NCBI GenBank assembly: GCA_002104985.1
Contig: MCGO01000106.1
Coordinates: forward strand, 1 to 64,000
Length of the DNA stretch: 64,000 bases
Reading direction: 5' to 3'
Source of the DNA: Rhizoclosmatium globosum
Taxonomy: Eukaryota; Chytridiomycota; Chytridiomycetes; Chytridiales; Chytriomycetaceae
Made by a program: the position numbers and the translations under genes. Below are positions 22,338 through 33,648 of the stretch, one piece after another; the stretch's first letter is position 1, and every line of letters begins with the position of its first letter. The notes beneath the pieces were generated by a model. It was not told where the DNA came from. It saw nothing but the letters and a program-made list of their open reading frames with translations, and ran no database searches.

Positions 22338-24844
22338 ATGTCCCCAAAAGAAGCAACAACAACAAAGAAACGGAGCCTGAAGGCAGTCAAACCGACCTCA
22401 TCAGCACCCAAAAAGAAAGAAACAAAGGCCAAGAAACCACTCGCTCCTAAGAACACGAATGAAGTGATTGTCATTGATAGCTCCGAGGATGAGCTGAAGA
22501 AGGATGAGATTATCGATGACTTTGACCTTCCATCCAGCAGCCAGGTAATAGACTACCATTCAATGAAATGGAGGTTAAAGGAAACAGGCAGTAGCGCAAG
22601 GAAGCCAGAATGAATCCAAACAGGTATGCTTGCGGTCAATCAACCAACACCAATCATTGACAACCTTATCCTCTTTACGAAGTCTCCTATCGTCAAATGG
22701 ATCTTTGGAGGAAGTCAATCGTCGAAATCGAAAGAAAACTCAGTGCCACGAAGTTAGTTCGATTCTCTTGCACTTCAGTACACGATACCAACTCTTTCAA
22801 TAACAGGACAGGAAACTCAGCTTTGGGTTGATAAATACACGCCATTCACTGAGGTGACTTTGTTCTCGGCTTGTTGACATCTCATTAAACCAACACAAAA
22901 GGACGAACTATCGATCCACAAAAAGAAACTCACCGATGTTCGACAATGGTTCATTGAAGCTCTTGATCCAACCTCCGCAGGCCTTCGGCGACTTCACAAA
23001 TCACACCGTCTCTTGGCTCTCACCGGAATCTCAGGAAGTGCTAAAACAGCAACAGTGAAATTCCTATCCATGGAACTCGACTTTGAAATAATAGAATGGA
23101 TCAATCCAATCAACGAACTTCAAATGGATACGACAAACGACGACCTCGAAGAATCATGGACACATCCATCCACAACAAAACCATACACCACAACCCCAAC
23201 CCTCCTCCAAAAATTCACAGACTTCATCACATCCGCCCGTAAAACAAACGCCCTCTCATTCGGAGACACACCAACAACCTCACCACCCTCCTCCTCCCCT
23301 CGAAAAATAATCCTCCTCGAAGACCTCCCAAACCTATCCACCCCAACAACCCTGCCCACTTCCACACCCTCCTCCAAACCCACGTCCACACTGCATCCCA
23401 AGTCTCCCCGATAGTCCTAATCCTCAGCGACACAATCGCATCCACAGACTCAGAATTCCGCGCCGTGACGTTGAAATCGCTTGTCCCGGAAGACGTGCGC
23501 TCCGCAAGCGGGTACACGCGTATTCAGTTCAATCCGATCGCGCCGGGGATACTTACGAAGGCGTTGATGCGTGTTGTTGGGGAGGAGAGTCGGGTGGGTA
23601 TTGGGGGGGAGGTGGTGGGCGTCGGCGGAAACCGGGTCTTGGGGATGTGGAGGCGATTGTGGAGGCAGTGGTGGGGATATTCGGTGTGCGTTGAATGCGC
23701 TGCAGTTTATGTCTGTGGTTGAGGAGGATGGTGGTAGTGGTGGTGGGAGGAAGGGGAAGAAGAAGAGCGTGAAAGGAGTGGGGGTGCTGGGAGTCGGGAC
23801 GTGAATTTGATATTTTATCATGCGTTGAATAAGGTGTTGGTTGGGAAACGTGAGTGGGTTTTTTGGATTTCGAAAGTGGTTTCGACTAATATGGGATTCT
23901 TGACAGGATTGGAGCCGGGAGAAACGCCTGATGAGTTTCCTGGATTGCGTGAAGATATTGGTGGAAATATACAGATGAGGATATTCGATTGCCAAACACT
24001 TGAAACATTTCGACAGGAAGCCACTGAAATCTAACCCTGAAGTGAGTTTTTTTCGAGTATTGCGTCAGTATAACATCCCGTAGTTTGTTTTGAGTCTAGT
24101 CATACAGATGCTGATGGATTTATTTCGTATTTGGCGGAGAATTACACCAGCATGTTCAGCGAAATTGAGGAATGCGTATCAGCCGCTGAATATTATAGCG
24201 CGCAGACGTGTTACTGGGGCCATGGAAAGTATGTTGTGAAAGAAGGATTTGGTTAAAGTCTAAAATACAACCACAGAATCGAACAACAATGTCTGCATAT
24301 GCCGCATCGATTGCATGCGTGGAACAATGCTGGCGCGTACCCATCCATTACCGAAACAAAAGTTTGGAAGCTTGTCAAAACCCCAAGCCATACCAACGTT
24401 TGTAGCGAAACGAGATGCACTAGAGACTGCTGGAGAAGCTTCCATGAGGTGGATGCATGGCTGGTTTCGGAATCAGGGTCGCGGGACGCAGTTCCAGCTT
24501 TCCAGTAAGTCATATTGGTCAATATTCTTGAACTTGAGTAAAACAATTTATAGGTAATTACAACAACTCAGTATTAATGACGGAAGTGATTCCATTCGCT
24601 TCCAGAATTTATTTAATAATTCAAGTGCCAGTGCTCCAAGGATACATTTGAGTTAGTAGTTTGTTGATGTATCAAACGTACTGATTGTGCAATAGTTCCG
24701 CAAGACCGGGCTTTCTTTCAAAAAATGTGCTCCTATCGAGGCGCTGGCGGATCAAGCGTTGCTGGTGTGCGAAGGAAGGCAGACGTTTTGGATGAGACAG
24801 ATGTGGGAATGGAGGAGGACGACATTGATGAAGGAGATCTGTAG
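22338..24844 (+). CDS. RAD17/RAD24 checkpoint clamp loader
   Basis: Replaces the large RFC subunit to load the 9-1-1 clamp at damaged DNA. The start at 22338 opens a Lys/Ser-rich nuclear N-terminus with IVIDSSEDELKKDE. Then come ELWVDKYTPFTEVTL, LSIHKKKLTDVRQWF, a P-loop ALTGISGSAKTATVK, ELDFEIIEWINPINE, the Walker-B-like KIILLEDLPNLS, and SDTIASTDSEFRAVTLKSL. The order is that of the RAD17 AAA+ domain. The P-loop has Ala where GKT is usual; to my knowledge yeast Rad24 also lacks that Gly. The gene ends with an acidic tail (VGMEEDDIDEGDL) at 24844. Many small introns and probable indels from 22620 to 24700 leave the second half poorly resolved. The next gene starts about 45 bp later. Confidence 0.85.
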
Positions 24845-24889
24845 ATAGAGACCAAAATCAACAGTTTTCCATTGTGGAAGAAGTGATTG

Positions 24890-26583
24890 ATGATATTGAA
24901 GATAATATTATTATTATTTTATTTATTTTATGTCAAGATGATGTGCTCTCAGTGCACACCAACACATCCGTTCCACTGTCGCTGTCAGTATCGCAGCCCT
25001 CCTTCACCCTTCCCGGGGCCGTGCACGTTGTTCAAAGTGCATCAGTTCCTGTGCGACCGCCGACGACGCTTCCCTTCCAAGTTGCCTCGATCGCGGCCAC
25101 GTTTTCGTCGACGCCGTTGCGCGTGACAGTTGTAGCGACGCTTTCGCGCGTGGCCACTTTGAATGCGACTCAAATTGGTTTGATTGGAGCCAAAGTGTGC
25201 GCACTGGCCTCGACGCCCTTTTCAAACGACTCAAACAACTCGCTCGATTTGTGCGCCGACGTGCGTCCGGGACTCGTCCGCTTACGCCCGACCCCGTCTT
25301 CGAATGAGGCCGCGTACTTGATGTACTCGCTGGTCCTGCCCTCGAATCTGGCATTCAATGACAATCTTGAAATGCCAAACCTGCCTTGTAACAGAGAACA
25401 AAACAACATTACATACTCTGATGTTACAATCCGTTGGTTCAATGATGAGAAGAATCAGCTTGGCGAGCATTGGAGAATATCGGGATCTGCTCAAAACGGT
25501 TTGGAGTGTAAGCTGTCGGCCAAAATACCAGCTGTGTCAATCACGCGTCGAGTTACACAGCCAAACCATGATTCTGCTTTGACTCAAGAGCTGTATGCGT
25601 ATGAGAATGCGGCAAAGCCTTTAAAGATGCAGAATTCGAAAGTGGTTTCACCTGGAACCACAACATTGGACTCTCCCCTTCCCTCCCTATCTGTCAAATC
25701 ATCCTTGTCACCATCCATTGGTTACATCCATCATATTCCTCTCTTTTCTCTTCCAGAAGCCGGTTCACTTTCAGCCAAACTAGACGCTATAGTCATCCAC
25801 CTCCCCATCAACCATCACGCATTCGCAGATCCCTTTCAAATAGATGGTCTCAACAAATTGAATAATGATATCGAGTTTGTCGCGTATGGTGAACCTGACC
25901 TGGAAGTATCTATTGAGGAATCTGAAAAGGCTCGAATGAATGGAGTCTTTGTGGTTATCAAGGAAGTTGGCAAGTTTATGAATCAAAGGTAAATTGAAGT
26001 TAAGAGTGACGCGAATGAGACTTGGGGTAGATCTGAGTGTAACATGAGGATTCGAGTGCACAAACAGTGAACGACCTGCACTGACTTCATCTTAAATAGG
26101 TCGCCTAGCATTGAAATTCCATTGCATATGAGGTATCAGCCACCTTCTCAAGAAGGAGGATATGTTACAGTTCCTGTCCTTCCAGCTACAGTGTATGCCG
26201 TTGTACCCAAAGACTCAGGTAACATTTCTTAACCGCCATCATTCGATAATTTCCTAAATAATGCATGAAAATTGCAGAATTCCTTCATTCCTCTGTCATT
26301 AATCCTGTCATCAGTCATTTGCTGAAAGGAAGTCTTAGAGGTATACACGTCTCCAAATATCTCTCCTCCATCTTAATATTCAATCTGTACAGATTCAAGT
26401 AAATTTGTTGGACTACGGCAGCAAAGCTTTGTGGAACTCCCTTTGGAATCTGTGGAGTCATTCTCAATGAAGATGCCGGTTGGAAATTCAGAGGACGCAA
26501 GATGGGTGCTCTGGACACTCAGCTCAGTTGTTATTGCGTCGTGTATATACGTTATGATGGCGTTTGTTGGAAAGTTCAAGTAA
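24890..26583 (+). CDS. PIG-X / PBN1, GPI mannosyltransferase I stabilising subunit
   Basis: ER type-I membrane protein that supports PIG-M/Gpi14 in adding the first mannose to GPI anchors. The C-terminal family core is clear: IEIPLHMRYQPPSQEGGYV then VPVLPATVYAVVPKDS (26105-26220). A membrane segment (VVIASCIYVMMAFVG) sits just before the stop at 26581-26583. The N-terminus reads MILKIILLLFYLFYV from an ATG at 24890, a convincing signal peptide. The following luminal frame (SVHTNTSVPLSLSVSQ) is shifted, implying a missing base near 24940. The luminal domain has many Asn-X-Ser/Thr sites. Introns follow NQR (25989), KDS (26219) and lie near 26340-26395. Confidence 0.85.
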
Positions 26584-27174
26584 TAAAGGTGTTTTCTTAG
26601 ATGAGAATGATTGGATCTTCCTTGCCAGTATGTGGATAGTCACGACCATCCATACTCTTTCAATCTTCGTTTTATTTGGATTAGTTTCTTGATTCTTGGT
26701 ATTGTAGACGGTGTTAATAGTTTGGTTTTTGGCCGTCCTTAGTCCTTTTTTTGTACTACAACAGGCATGACATGACCCCCGACCACCAGACGCCCATCAC
26801 AACCTCAACGCGCCATCCCATCCCACTCACATCACCGAAACCCGTTGAAGAAAGCATCAGAGGCGTCGTAGTGATCTTGGATCGTCTGGATGGAGGATAT
26901 TGACGGAAGGGCACTGAGTTGAAGGAGATGCTGTGAGAGGAGTGAGACGAAACACTTCAACTGCCATAGCAATCGTACATCGACGCCATTCCGAATCAAT
27001 CTAGCTGGAAGTGAGACGTTGAATCGGACGATAACGAACTGTGAACTGAGGGAGGATCAGGAACAAAGGGAGAGACTATGAACTTCAAAGAAACCCAGCC
27101 TACCAACTCCCTTCTGCCTCTGTTCTAAATATGCTAACCGAATTATTCCTCAATTTCTCGTTGCGTCAACAGAA
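26584..27174 (+). other. Intergenic region upstream of uL23
   Basis: About 590 bp. A short open stretch at 26774-26901 (starting MTPDHQTPITTSTRHP) has no recognisable family and no clear continuation. The part nearest uL23 is CT-rich (CCTACCAACTCCCTTCTGCC), as in many fungal ribosomal-protein promoters. Nothing else supported. Confidence 0.45.
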
Positions 27175-27809
27175 ATGGCCCCAAAGAACGTTACTGGTAA
27201 GCAGCAAACATTCCATTACTCAGCTTCAGCAGCGTCAAATACGGACATCAGAATCTGGATTCAGTCGATTATACGAATAATGAAATGAAACGTGTGAAAG
27301 GCTTAAGTCGATTCAATACCTCTCACTTCAAAACCACTTCTCGAACCCAAAAAACTAAACTGGCTCTTTTCCCTACAGCTACCCCAGCCATTAAGAAGGC
27401 TGCCGCTGCCAAGAAGGCTGCCCTCAAGGGTACCGGAGGCAAGGTTGTCCGCAAGGTCCGCACCAACACCACCTTCCACATCCCAAAGACCCTCCGTCTT
27501 GCCCGTGCTCCAAAGTACCCACGTCGCTCCGTCCCAAGAGTCCCATCCATGGACGCCCACGCCGTCATCAAGTTCCCATTGAACTCTGAGTCTGCCATGA
27601 AGAAGATTGAGGAGGACAACACTTTGGTCTTCATCTGTAACGTTCGTGCCAACAAGCGTCAGATCAAGGATGCCGTTAAGCGTCTTTATGATGTCAACGC
27701 TGTCAAGGTCAACACTTTGATCAGACCTACTGGTGACAAGAAGGCTTACGTGAAGCTCGATGCTGATGTTGAGGCTCTTGAGGTTGCCAACAGAATCGGA
27801 TTCATCTAA
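27175..27809 (+). CDS. 60S ribosomal protein uL23 (L23a/L25)
   Basis: Large-subunit protein at the polypeptide exit, docking site for SRP and nascent-chain factors. Exon 1 (27175-27196) encodes MAPKNVT plus one base; exon 2 (27379-27809) continues with an Ala/Lys-rich extension and then [75 protein letters not shown] and ANRIGFI. Together 453 nt, 150 residues, normal for the family. The first-codon intron is typical of fungal ribosomal genes, though at 182 nt it is about three times longer than most introns in this window. Confidence 0.97.
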
Positions 27810-27990
27810 ACTTGGCCTTTTATTTTTGTCATATAAATTTGAGTGGTGCGGGTAGTGATGGGTTGCTGGTTCTTGACTTCTTCCTTGTGTCTTTCTGTTG
27901 GATGGAGGGGTTGTCATACGGCAAATAAATAACAACATTCTGAAAAGCTGGTTGTGATATATACTTCATGTGTTTATTGACTCGGATGTG

Positions 27991-28841
27991 TCAAGTGAAC
28001 GTTTCGTGTTCCTCCTCTGCCTTTGGCGTCTTCATCTCTCGCAATAGATTTAATCCTTCTAACCGGCTTTCAGTCGCTTCTACCAACGGCTCAAATACCA
28101 GAGTTTCTGGATCAAGCGCTAGTAGCTCTCCATCTTCGAAATCAAAGTACCATCCATGAATACTTATTGTTTGATTCATGAGCCTTTCTCGAACCCAGGG
28201 ATATCCAACAAGATTTTCAAGGGAAAGCAAAATAGACGCGTGCTCGCATGCACGATTCTGGGTGTCCATATCTCGCTGACTAAAGTGTCTATAAATGTTC
28301 TGAGATCATTTCATTCCATCAAAGTGCAAGGAAATAAAACTAACTTGAGTACTTTTTTCCTTGCCTTTTCGGCAATCTTCATCCATGGTCCCAAGAACTC
28401 AGTTTCATTTGAATCAGTGATTCCACGCATCAGTGCTGCTATTCCTCCACACTTTGTGTGTCCCATTACAACAATGTTTGTCACTTTTAATCCTTTCACT
28501 GCGAATTCGAGTGCAGCGGATACACCGTGATGACTACCGTCTGCATTGTATGGGGCGACGAGGTTGGCAACGTTTCGTACAATAAACAAATCTCCAGGAT
28601 CACAATCTGTAATGATGGCAGGATCGACTCTATTTGTAGTTGTCAGCAATAACGCGAAAGTCAAAGTGAATAATTCGTACCGAGAATCACAGCAACCAAT
28701 CAACAATGTCTTTGGACTCTGCCCTTGTTTCAATGAATCAAACAACTCCGTATTGTCTCCAAAGTAAGCCTTCTGGAACCTTTTGAATCCGTTCACGAAC
28801 TTTGCCATTTGTTTGTTGGTTATTTCCGGCTTGTTGTGCAT
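27991..28841 (-). CDS. Beta-class carbonic anhydrase
   Basis: Zinc enzyme interconverting CO2 and bicarbonate. Metal-ligand motifs are complete: GCCDSR followed after an intron by VDPAI, then GDLFIVRNVANLVAPYN, and MGHTKCGGIAAL. The first intron (51 nt, about 28630-28680) splits the Arg of CCDSR and is stop-free. A second intron follows KARKKVLK. The end is TERLEG-like ESRLEGLNLLREM and a Lys/Glu-rich tail with stop at 27991. The Met at 28841 or 28808 (MAKFVNGFKRFQ) could start. There is no clear transit peptide, so it is probably cytosolic. The upstream gene ends only 25 bp before 28841. Confidence 0.94.
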
Positions 28842-28866
28842 CGATGCTGATTATCTCGATAAATAC

Positions 28867-30460
28867 TCACAGAACGTGAAGAAAACAACTTACAAGACTC
28901 GTAGCTCGCGGTAACTGATTCAAGACTGTACTTGGACTCAACACTCGATCCAAGTCTGCCCCTTTCCTCACTCGAGCACTCTTAACACTCCCGTTTCGTT
29001 GTTGTTGAGCATGCGCCCGTTCTGTTACACTCGTCCTTGAACTTGCAGTGCTTATATTTTCTTTACTATTCTTCCGTCGAGTCATTCGTTTTGATCGTAA
29101 TTCGCTCTTTGAACCTCGCACCGAATTCGAACGAGATGTTGAAATGTGATGATGATGATGCTCATGGGAATGACTCGATGTGGTGTCTGGTTCAGTTTTT
29201 AAGGGTATAACGTAGCCTTCTGGCACGTGTCCAACTCCTGGCGGGTGGTGGTAACGAGTCGGTTCTTGCTCTGAATTTGCCACCACAGTTTCAGTCTGTG
29301 CTTGATCTGATATTGGAACACTTGTTGGCTGCGGAGGTTCTGACGATGGTTCTCGAGTTCGTACAGGCCGCTGTTCAGAGGGTGGTGGACCAGTTGGAGG
29401 CTTTGGTTCAAAACGTTGCTGCGGCTCTTCTGGGACAGGAACGATTGCAGATTGGAAAGGTTGAACTGATTCCAGAATTTCATGGAGTGTGTGCTGCAAC
29501 TCTTCTATCGAACCTCCAGACACTCGACGATCTTTCGCAACTTTCGATTCCTTGCGTTCAAGCTTTACTGGAGAAGGTTCTGAAACAGGTTCTTCTGATT
29601 GGTGTCGTTCTTTCACAATCTTCGACTCTTTCCGTTCCAACTTTGGAGGCTCAGGATGAGGTGCTTCTGACACGCTGTTTTTCGTCAATTTTGAGATCTT
29701 TCTTTCCAATCTTGGCTCGTCTTGTTGTTCGGAAATTGGCTCTTCAGTTTTCTTGCTGGCAATCGTTTCAAGCTTTCCAATCTCTGTTTGTGCCGCAGAA
29801 TTTTGAACTGCTTCATCAATTATTCGGTCTTTTACTACTTTGGATTGCTTCCGTTCTAATTGCCCTGGTGTTTGACGCTGCTGAGCAGTTTCGCCCGACT
29901 GCCTGCGTTCAAGTTTAGATTCCTTTCGCTCTAATCGATTCTCATTTTCGATTTGAGATACAGGCGTTACTTCAGTTAGGTTCTCTTCTACAGCGCGATC
30001 TTCGCTCACGGGGGGAGGCGGTAAGCCCAAATTCGTAAGAATTATTTGGTTTGGCGTTACAGATGTTTTCCTACTTTGCAAGCGAGAGACTGAAGTTTGT
30101 CTAGATAATGCACGAGATACGGGACGAGATTGATGAGGTGAAACAACTGAATTGAGCTCTGTTTAGTCGAAATAGATTTCTTTTGCGATATTTACCTCTC
30201 GATGTCACCTTTGAGGCAGTCTTCTTTGTCACATTCCTTTTCGATATCGCTTCTAGAGTAGTTGACGCTGGCTTTTCAACAAGCTGATCTATATCATTCT
30301 TCAAGTTTTGTACTGCTTCTGCATCAACCAATTTCGTTTTGTTTTGAGTAATGGATTTGGACGTTGGAAGAGCCGGTAGGTCCTGAGGTATACTATTTGG
30401 CTCTGAAGACTGTGAGGAGGACGATAAATCCTCCATTGGTTGACCTTGTTGCATACTCAT
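28867..30460 (-). CDS. Disordered protein with repeated LERKxSK (PKA-site-like) motifs
   Basis: Not recognised. Exon 1 (start 30460) encodes MSMQQGQPMEDLSSSSQ and a short stretch with DIDQLVEKPAS. After an intron near 30195 the second exon is one long open frame. Residues of the central part repeat a unit close to [KRQ]LERK-x-SK-[ILV]-x-K-[DE]R: RLERKESKLERRQSG, QLERKQSKVVKDR, RLERKISKLTKN, KLERKESKIVKER, KLERKESKVAKDRRVSGG. Each contains R-[KR]-x-S, the basophilic PKA consensus. Pro/Gln-rich linkers, a His-rich run (HSHEHHHHHIS) and Arg/Ser-rich segments follow. The protein is hydrophilic, with no membrane segment or folded domain visible. The last few codons may be reached through another splice near 28900. 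Confidence 0.75.
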
Positions 30461-30717
30461 TTTCCGAAATCCTTCTAGAATTTCAGCCTGCTCATCTATT
30501 TGACACCGATATTCCCTCTGATTGGCCTATGTTTCTGGCTTATTGCTTTTTTATTTTTCACTCATCTGCCCACTTCCCCTTCCCCACCCTCAAATTTTAG
30601 TGACTAAGGCATAGCATTTGTAAAGAAAACGAACGAAAAACTGAAATAAAAAGGATAAATTCATAGAGCTAGTTGGGGAGTTTTGCTATTTTCTGGGTAT
30701 TTACGATTTGTTGTGAT

Positions 30718-32833
30718 TTACTGTTGACTGTAGTGATTATGATGCGATGATGACCCATGGTAATGATGATGATGGCCATCAGTTTGTTGCTGTGTAGGCG
30801 CTTGACTGTTTGGAGTTGGTAACGTCCGGTTTGGGACTACATATCGACCTTGAGGAGGAATCATAGATGCTTGCGATAGAATGGATGTATGAGGATGGTT
30901 TTGGTGTTGAAACGGCATGTTTATAGCGGCGGGCATAATATTCGTTGTGTTCGTTGTAGGAAATGGGTTGTGATGAAGTATTTGCGTTGGTACGATGTGG
31001 GTTTGAGGACCAACTAGAGAAAATGCTTGAGGGAGAGATCCGAAAGAAGGTTGAACTGGTGCCTGCCCATTGCTAAGGGATGAACTAGATGTAGAAAAAA
31101 CGGGAGCAGTAGATCCAAGAGTGACACTATGAAGCGAGGCAGACGATGACCGATGTGATAGTATTGAGTGATGGCTATGCTGATGAGACAGTTGTGGATG
31201 ACTGCCTCCCAAAGTTGCGTGTGAGCCTGATCCACAACATCCTGATGGTTCTTTAGCTTCTACTTTACTTTCTTCTACTGGAGCTAATGCCAAAAGAGAT
31301 GCATTATTGGTTTCGACAGTCGAGCCATCTGTCACTTCCATTGTCTGCAACACTTTTGTATTGTACCCTTTGCAATGAATACATTTGTGATACAAAAAGT
31401 GGAACTTGGCGTAACACTTTTTCTCGCAGTCATTACAATATATGAATGTCTGAGTTTTGTTGTATTCGGGAGGCATTTGGTGTTGGGCAAGCATAGCATC
31501 AATCCGTTTAAAGTATTCGGTCATATTCGCAAGGGACTTGAAACATGTTGGGCATTGATACGATGTTTGAATGTACTCTTGGTGGCATTTGTAGTGAATA
31601 CAGTGTCCGCAAGGCTGCATACTGGGTTTCAGAATCAAGTCTTAATCAAAGAAACAAATTACCATGAAAATAACTGTCGTGGTTGAGGTGAACATGTATT
31701 CTCCGCAAATAGGGCAATCAGATTCCAAGTTTCGCTCAATACATTTATGACGTCCTTTCAGACTGATGGCCATACAAACATTGCATTTTTTACAATGGAA
31801 GTAGTCTTGTCCCAGTCCTTTTCCGATTCTGCAAATCCCGCAATCATAACTTCAAAGTGTTAGTCACCGGATAACAATTAAGCCAACTTACCAATGATAG
31901 ATATTTTTCCTTGGATCGTCATCCCATAACTTACACTCCTTGCAATAGTATTTCGCAACCCGCTTTTGACATTCAACGTTGATACAATCTTGACCAGCAG
32001 GTTGCACAGTTGAACAATGCATACACATCATCGTTGTTATTAGATTCCTGTGAGTTGTTGTTACGACTTGTCAAAGAGTGAGAAAATTGTAAATCACCTA
32101 ATAATGTTATGATCGGAAACTTCGTCATGGCAGAACCGGCAGGTGTACCATTTTCCGCAACAATGCGCCTGTAACTTTGCAGCGCGCTGGTAGTGTTTGC
32201 ATCCTATAGTATTGCTAGATTTGTCCTGCAAGGCTTCAGTTCAACAAACTTAAAAAAAAGAATGGCTCTTACATGAAACGTCATTTGCCTGTCTGCTGGT
32301 ACTATGAGATTGAAATCTTGTCGTTTGTCTTCCAATTTGTTGCTTGCCAGTGACGCCCGTGTTGATTTTCCTTTATCCCGTGAAGACCATTTGCTCGTCA
32401 TAAGTTCCTGAAAAAAACGCTTCATACGCAAAATCAATGTAAAAGTTTCAGTATAAAATACCTGAATACGCTTTGCCTTTTCTTGGGGCGGTATTTTGGA
32501 ATCTTGTTGAATCAAGATAATTTGTTTCCTCAGATCCATTTGGTTTTGCTGTGCTTGATCCTCTTTCTCTTTTTGGACGCGTACATCTGATCCGACTTGA
32601 AGAAGTTGCGGCTGAACTGGAGAACTTTCTGCTTCACCCTCTGACTCATCTTCGTCAATCTCGTCGTCCTCGTCATCATACACGTCGTCCTGCTCATAAT
32701 CTTGATCGCTTTCGTCCATCATATCTTCATCCTCGTCTTCATCTAAATAGTCAAAGTCTGTTCGATCTATTGTTGGGGATGTGGGGCGTAATGAAGGGCT
32801 GGTTTGCAGATCGGAAGCACCAAAACGAGACAT
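30718..32833 (-). CDS. CHY/CTCHY/RING zinc-finger E3 ubiquitin ligase (PIRH2/RCHY1-like)
   Basis: RING-type ubiquitin ligase. From 32833: MSRFGASDLQTSPS, a strongly acidic region (DEDEDEDMMDESDQDYEQDD), then after introns the CHY finger (GCKHYQRAAKLQAHCCGKWY, CRFCHDE, DHNI, MMCMHCSTVQPAGQDC, YYCKECKLWDDD), the CTCHY finger (YHCYDCGICRIGKGLGQDYF, HCKKCNVCMAI) and the RING (CPICGEYMF, PCGHCIHYKCHQEY, YQCPTCFKSL). A zinc ribbon follows (IYCNDCEKKCYAKFHFLYHK). A long Ser/His/Pro/Gln-rich tail ends at 30718. The domain order equals human RCHY1 and the C-terminus of plant BRUTUS, without hemerythrin domains. About seven introns; frame otherwise clean. Confidence 0.93.
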
Positions 32834-32936
32834 TCTAATGGGACTGTTAGTTTACACAGAAGCTGTCATGGCAAGAGATGTAAGCGGGAATAGGAACAAT
32901 ATGAGGCTTCTATGAGACTTTGTCCATACTGGAGCA

Positions 32937-33386
32937 TTGTCTATTGGAGATCTGATTGGGGGATCCGCCATCAACTGTAGTACGATCCAAACACAGCTAT
33001 ACGCAAAGTTCTTTTGTTCAACTACGCGTTTCTTCGTGCTTTATGCGAGATCACAGGTTGTGATTGATGATCGACTGTACCTTGTGAGAGGGTGCGTTCA
33101 GGGGATTCCAAGGAAAACGGAGAAAGATGTTCAGAAATATGTAGCTTTTGATGTGTTCAGGGTTGTAGATGAAACCTGGAGGTGATGAACGACGTGAGTG
33201 TTAATCGATGCCGGGCACTCAACTTCGAACTCATCTCACCTTGCACAATATAGAGCAGTGAAAACCTTCCAAAAACGATCCAAATATCGAAAAAGTCTAC
33301 TCGCAAAGTTGATCTATTGTACGAGAATGGAGAACGAAGCTGGCTGTCACAGCCAAGCCAGTCAGGGACAGAGAACAAATTTTTGA
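32937..33386 (+). CDS. Possible spliced gene, unrecognised
   Basis: The 815 bp between two minus-strand genes holds plus-strand open stretches. One at 32937-33185 ends DVQKYVAFDVFRVVDETWR. A GT-AG intron (about 33182-33251) would join it to AVKTFQKRSKYRKSLLAKL and a stop at 33386. Another open stretch (33400-33640) reads TREVRRLLLAIEISLVAFAA. The mix of hydrophobic and charged residues looks coding, but no motif is recognised and the start is not defined. It may be one gene with missing bases or no gene at all. Confidence 0.3.
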
Positions 33387-33648
33387 AAGAAACAAACCTT
33401 TGACGATCTCAGCTCGAAATAAAGAAACTAGAGAAGTTCGTAGGTTGTTGCTTGCTATTGAAATAAGTCTTGTGGCTTTCGCGGCTTCAGAACGTGTAAA
33501 TAACACGGTGGCTCTTTATTTTATGAAACAAAGACTTCTTGCAGGGAAAATCACACAATGTGTGAGTGGTCTCGACCCAGAAAATAAAAGAAATACTCAG
33601 ACATCGCCAAAATTCGTTATATTAAAGATACAAGAGACTCAAAACGGG

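Noticed and set aside
26774..26901. Short open frame starting MTPDHQTPITTS
   Set aside because: About 42 codons, no recognisable domain, no convincing continuation in any frame.
27197..27378. Small nucleolar RNA in the uL23 intron
   Set aside because: No paired box C and box D with terminal stem, and no H/ACA layout visible by eye.
27303..27938. 211-codon open frame on the minus strand
   Set aside because: It lies antisense to the uL23 exon; the biased codon use of the ribosomal gene keeps the opposite strand open. No motif.
29277..29918. 213-codon open frame on the plus strand
   Set aside because: Antisense to the LERKxSK repeat protein; its Leu/Val-rich repeats are the complement of that repeat.
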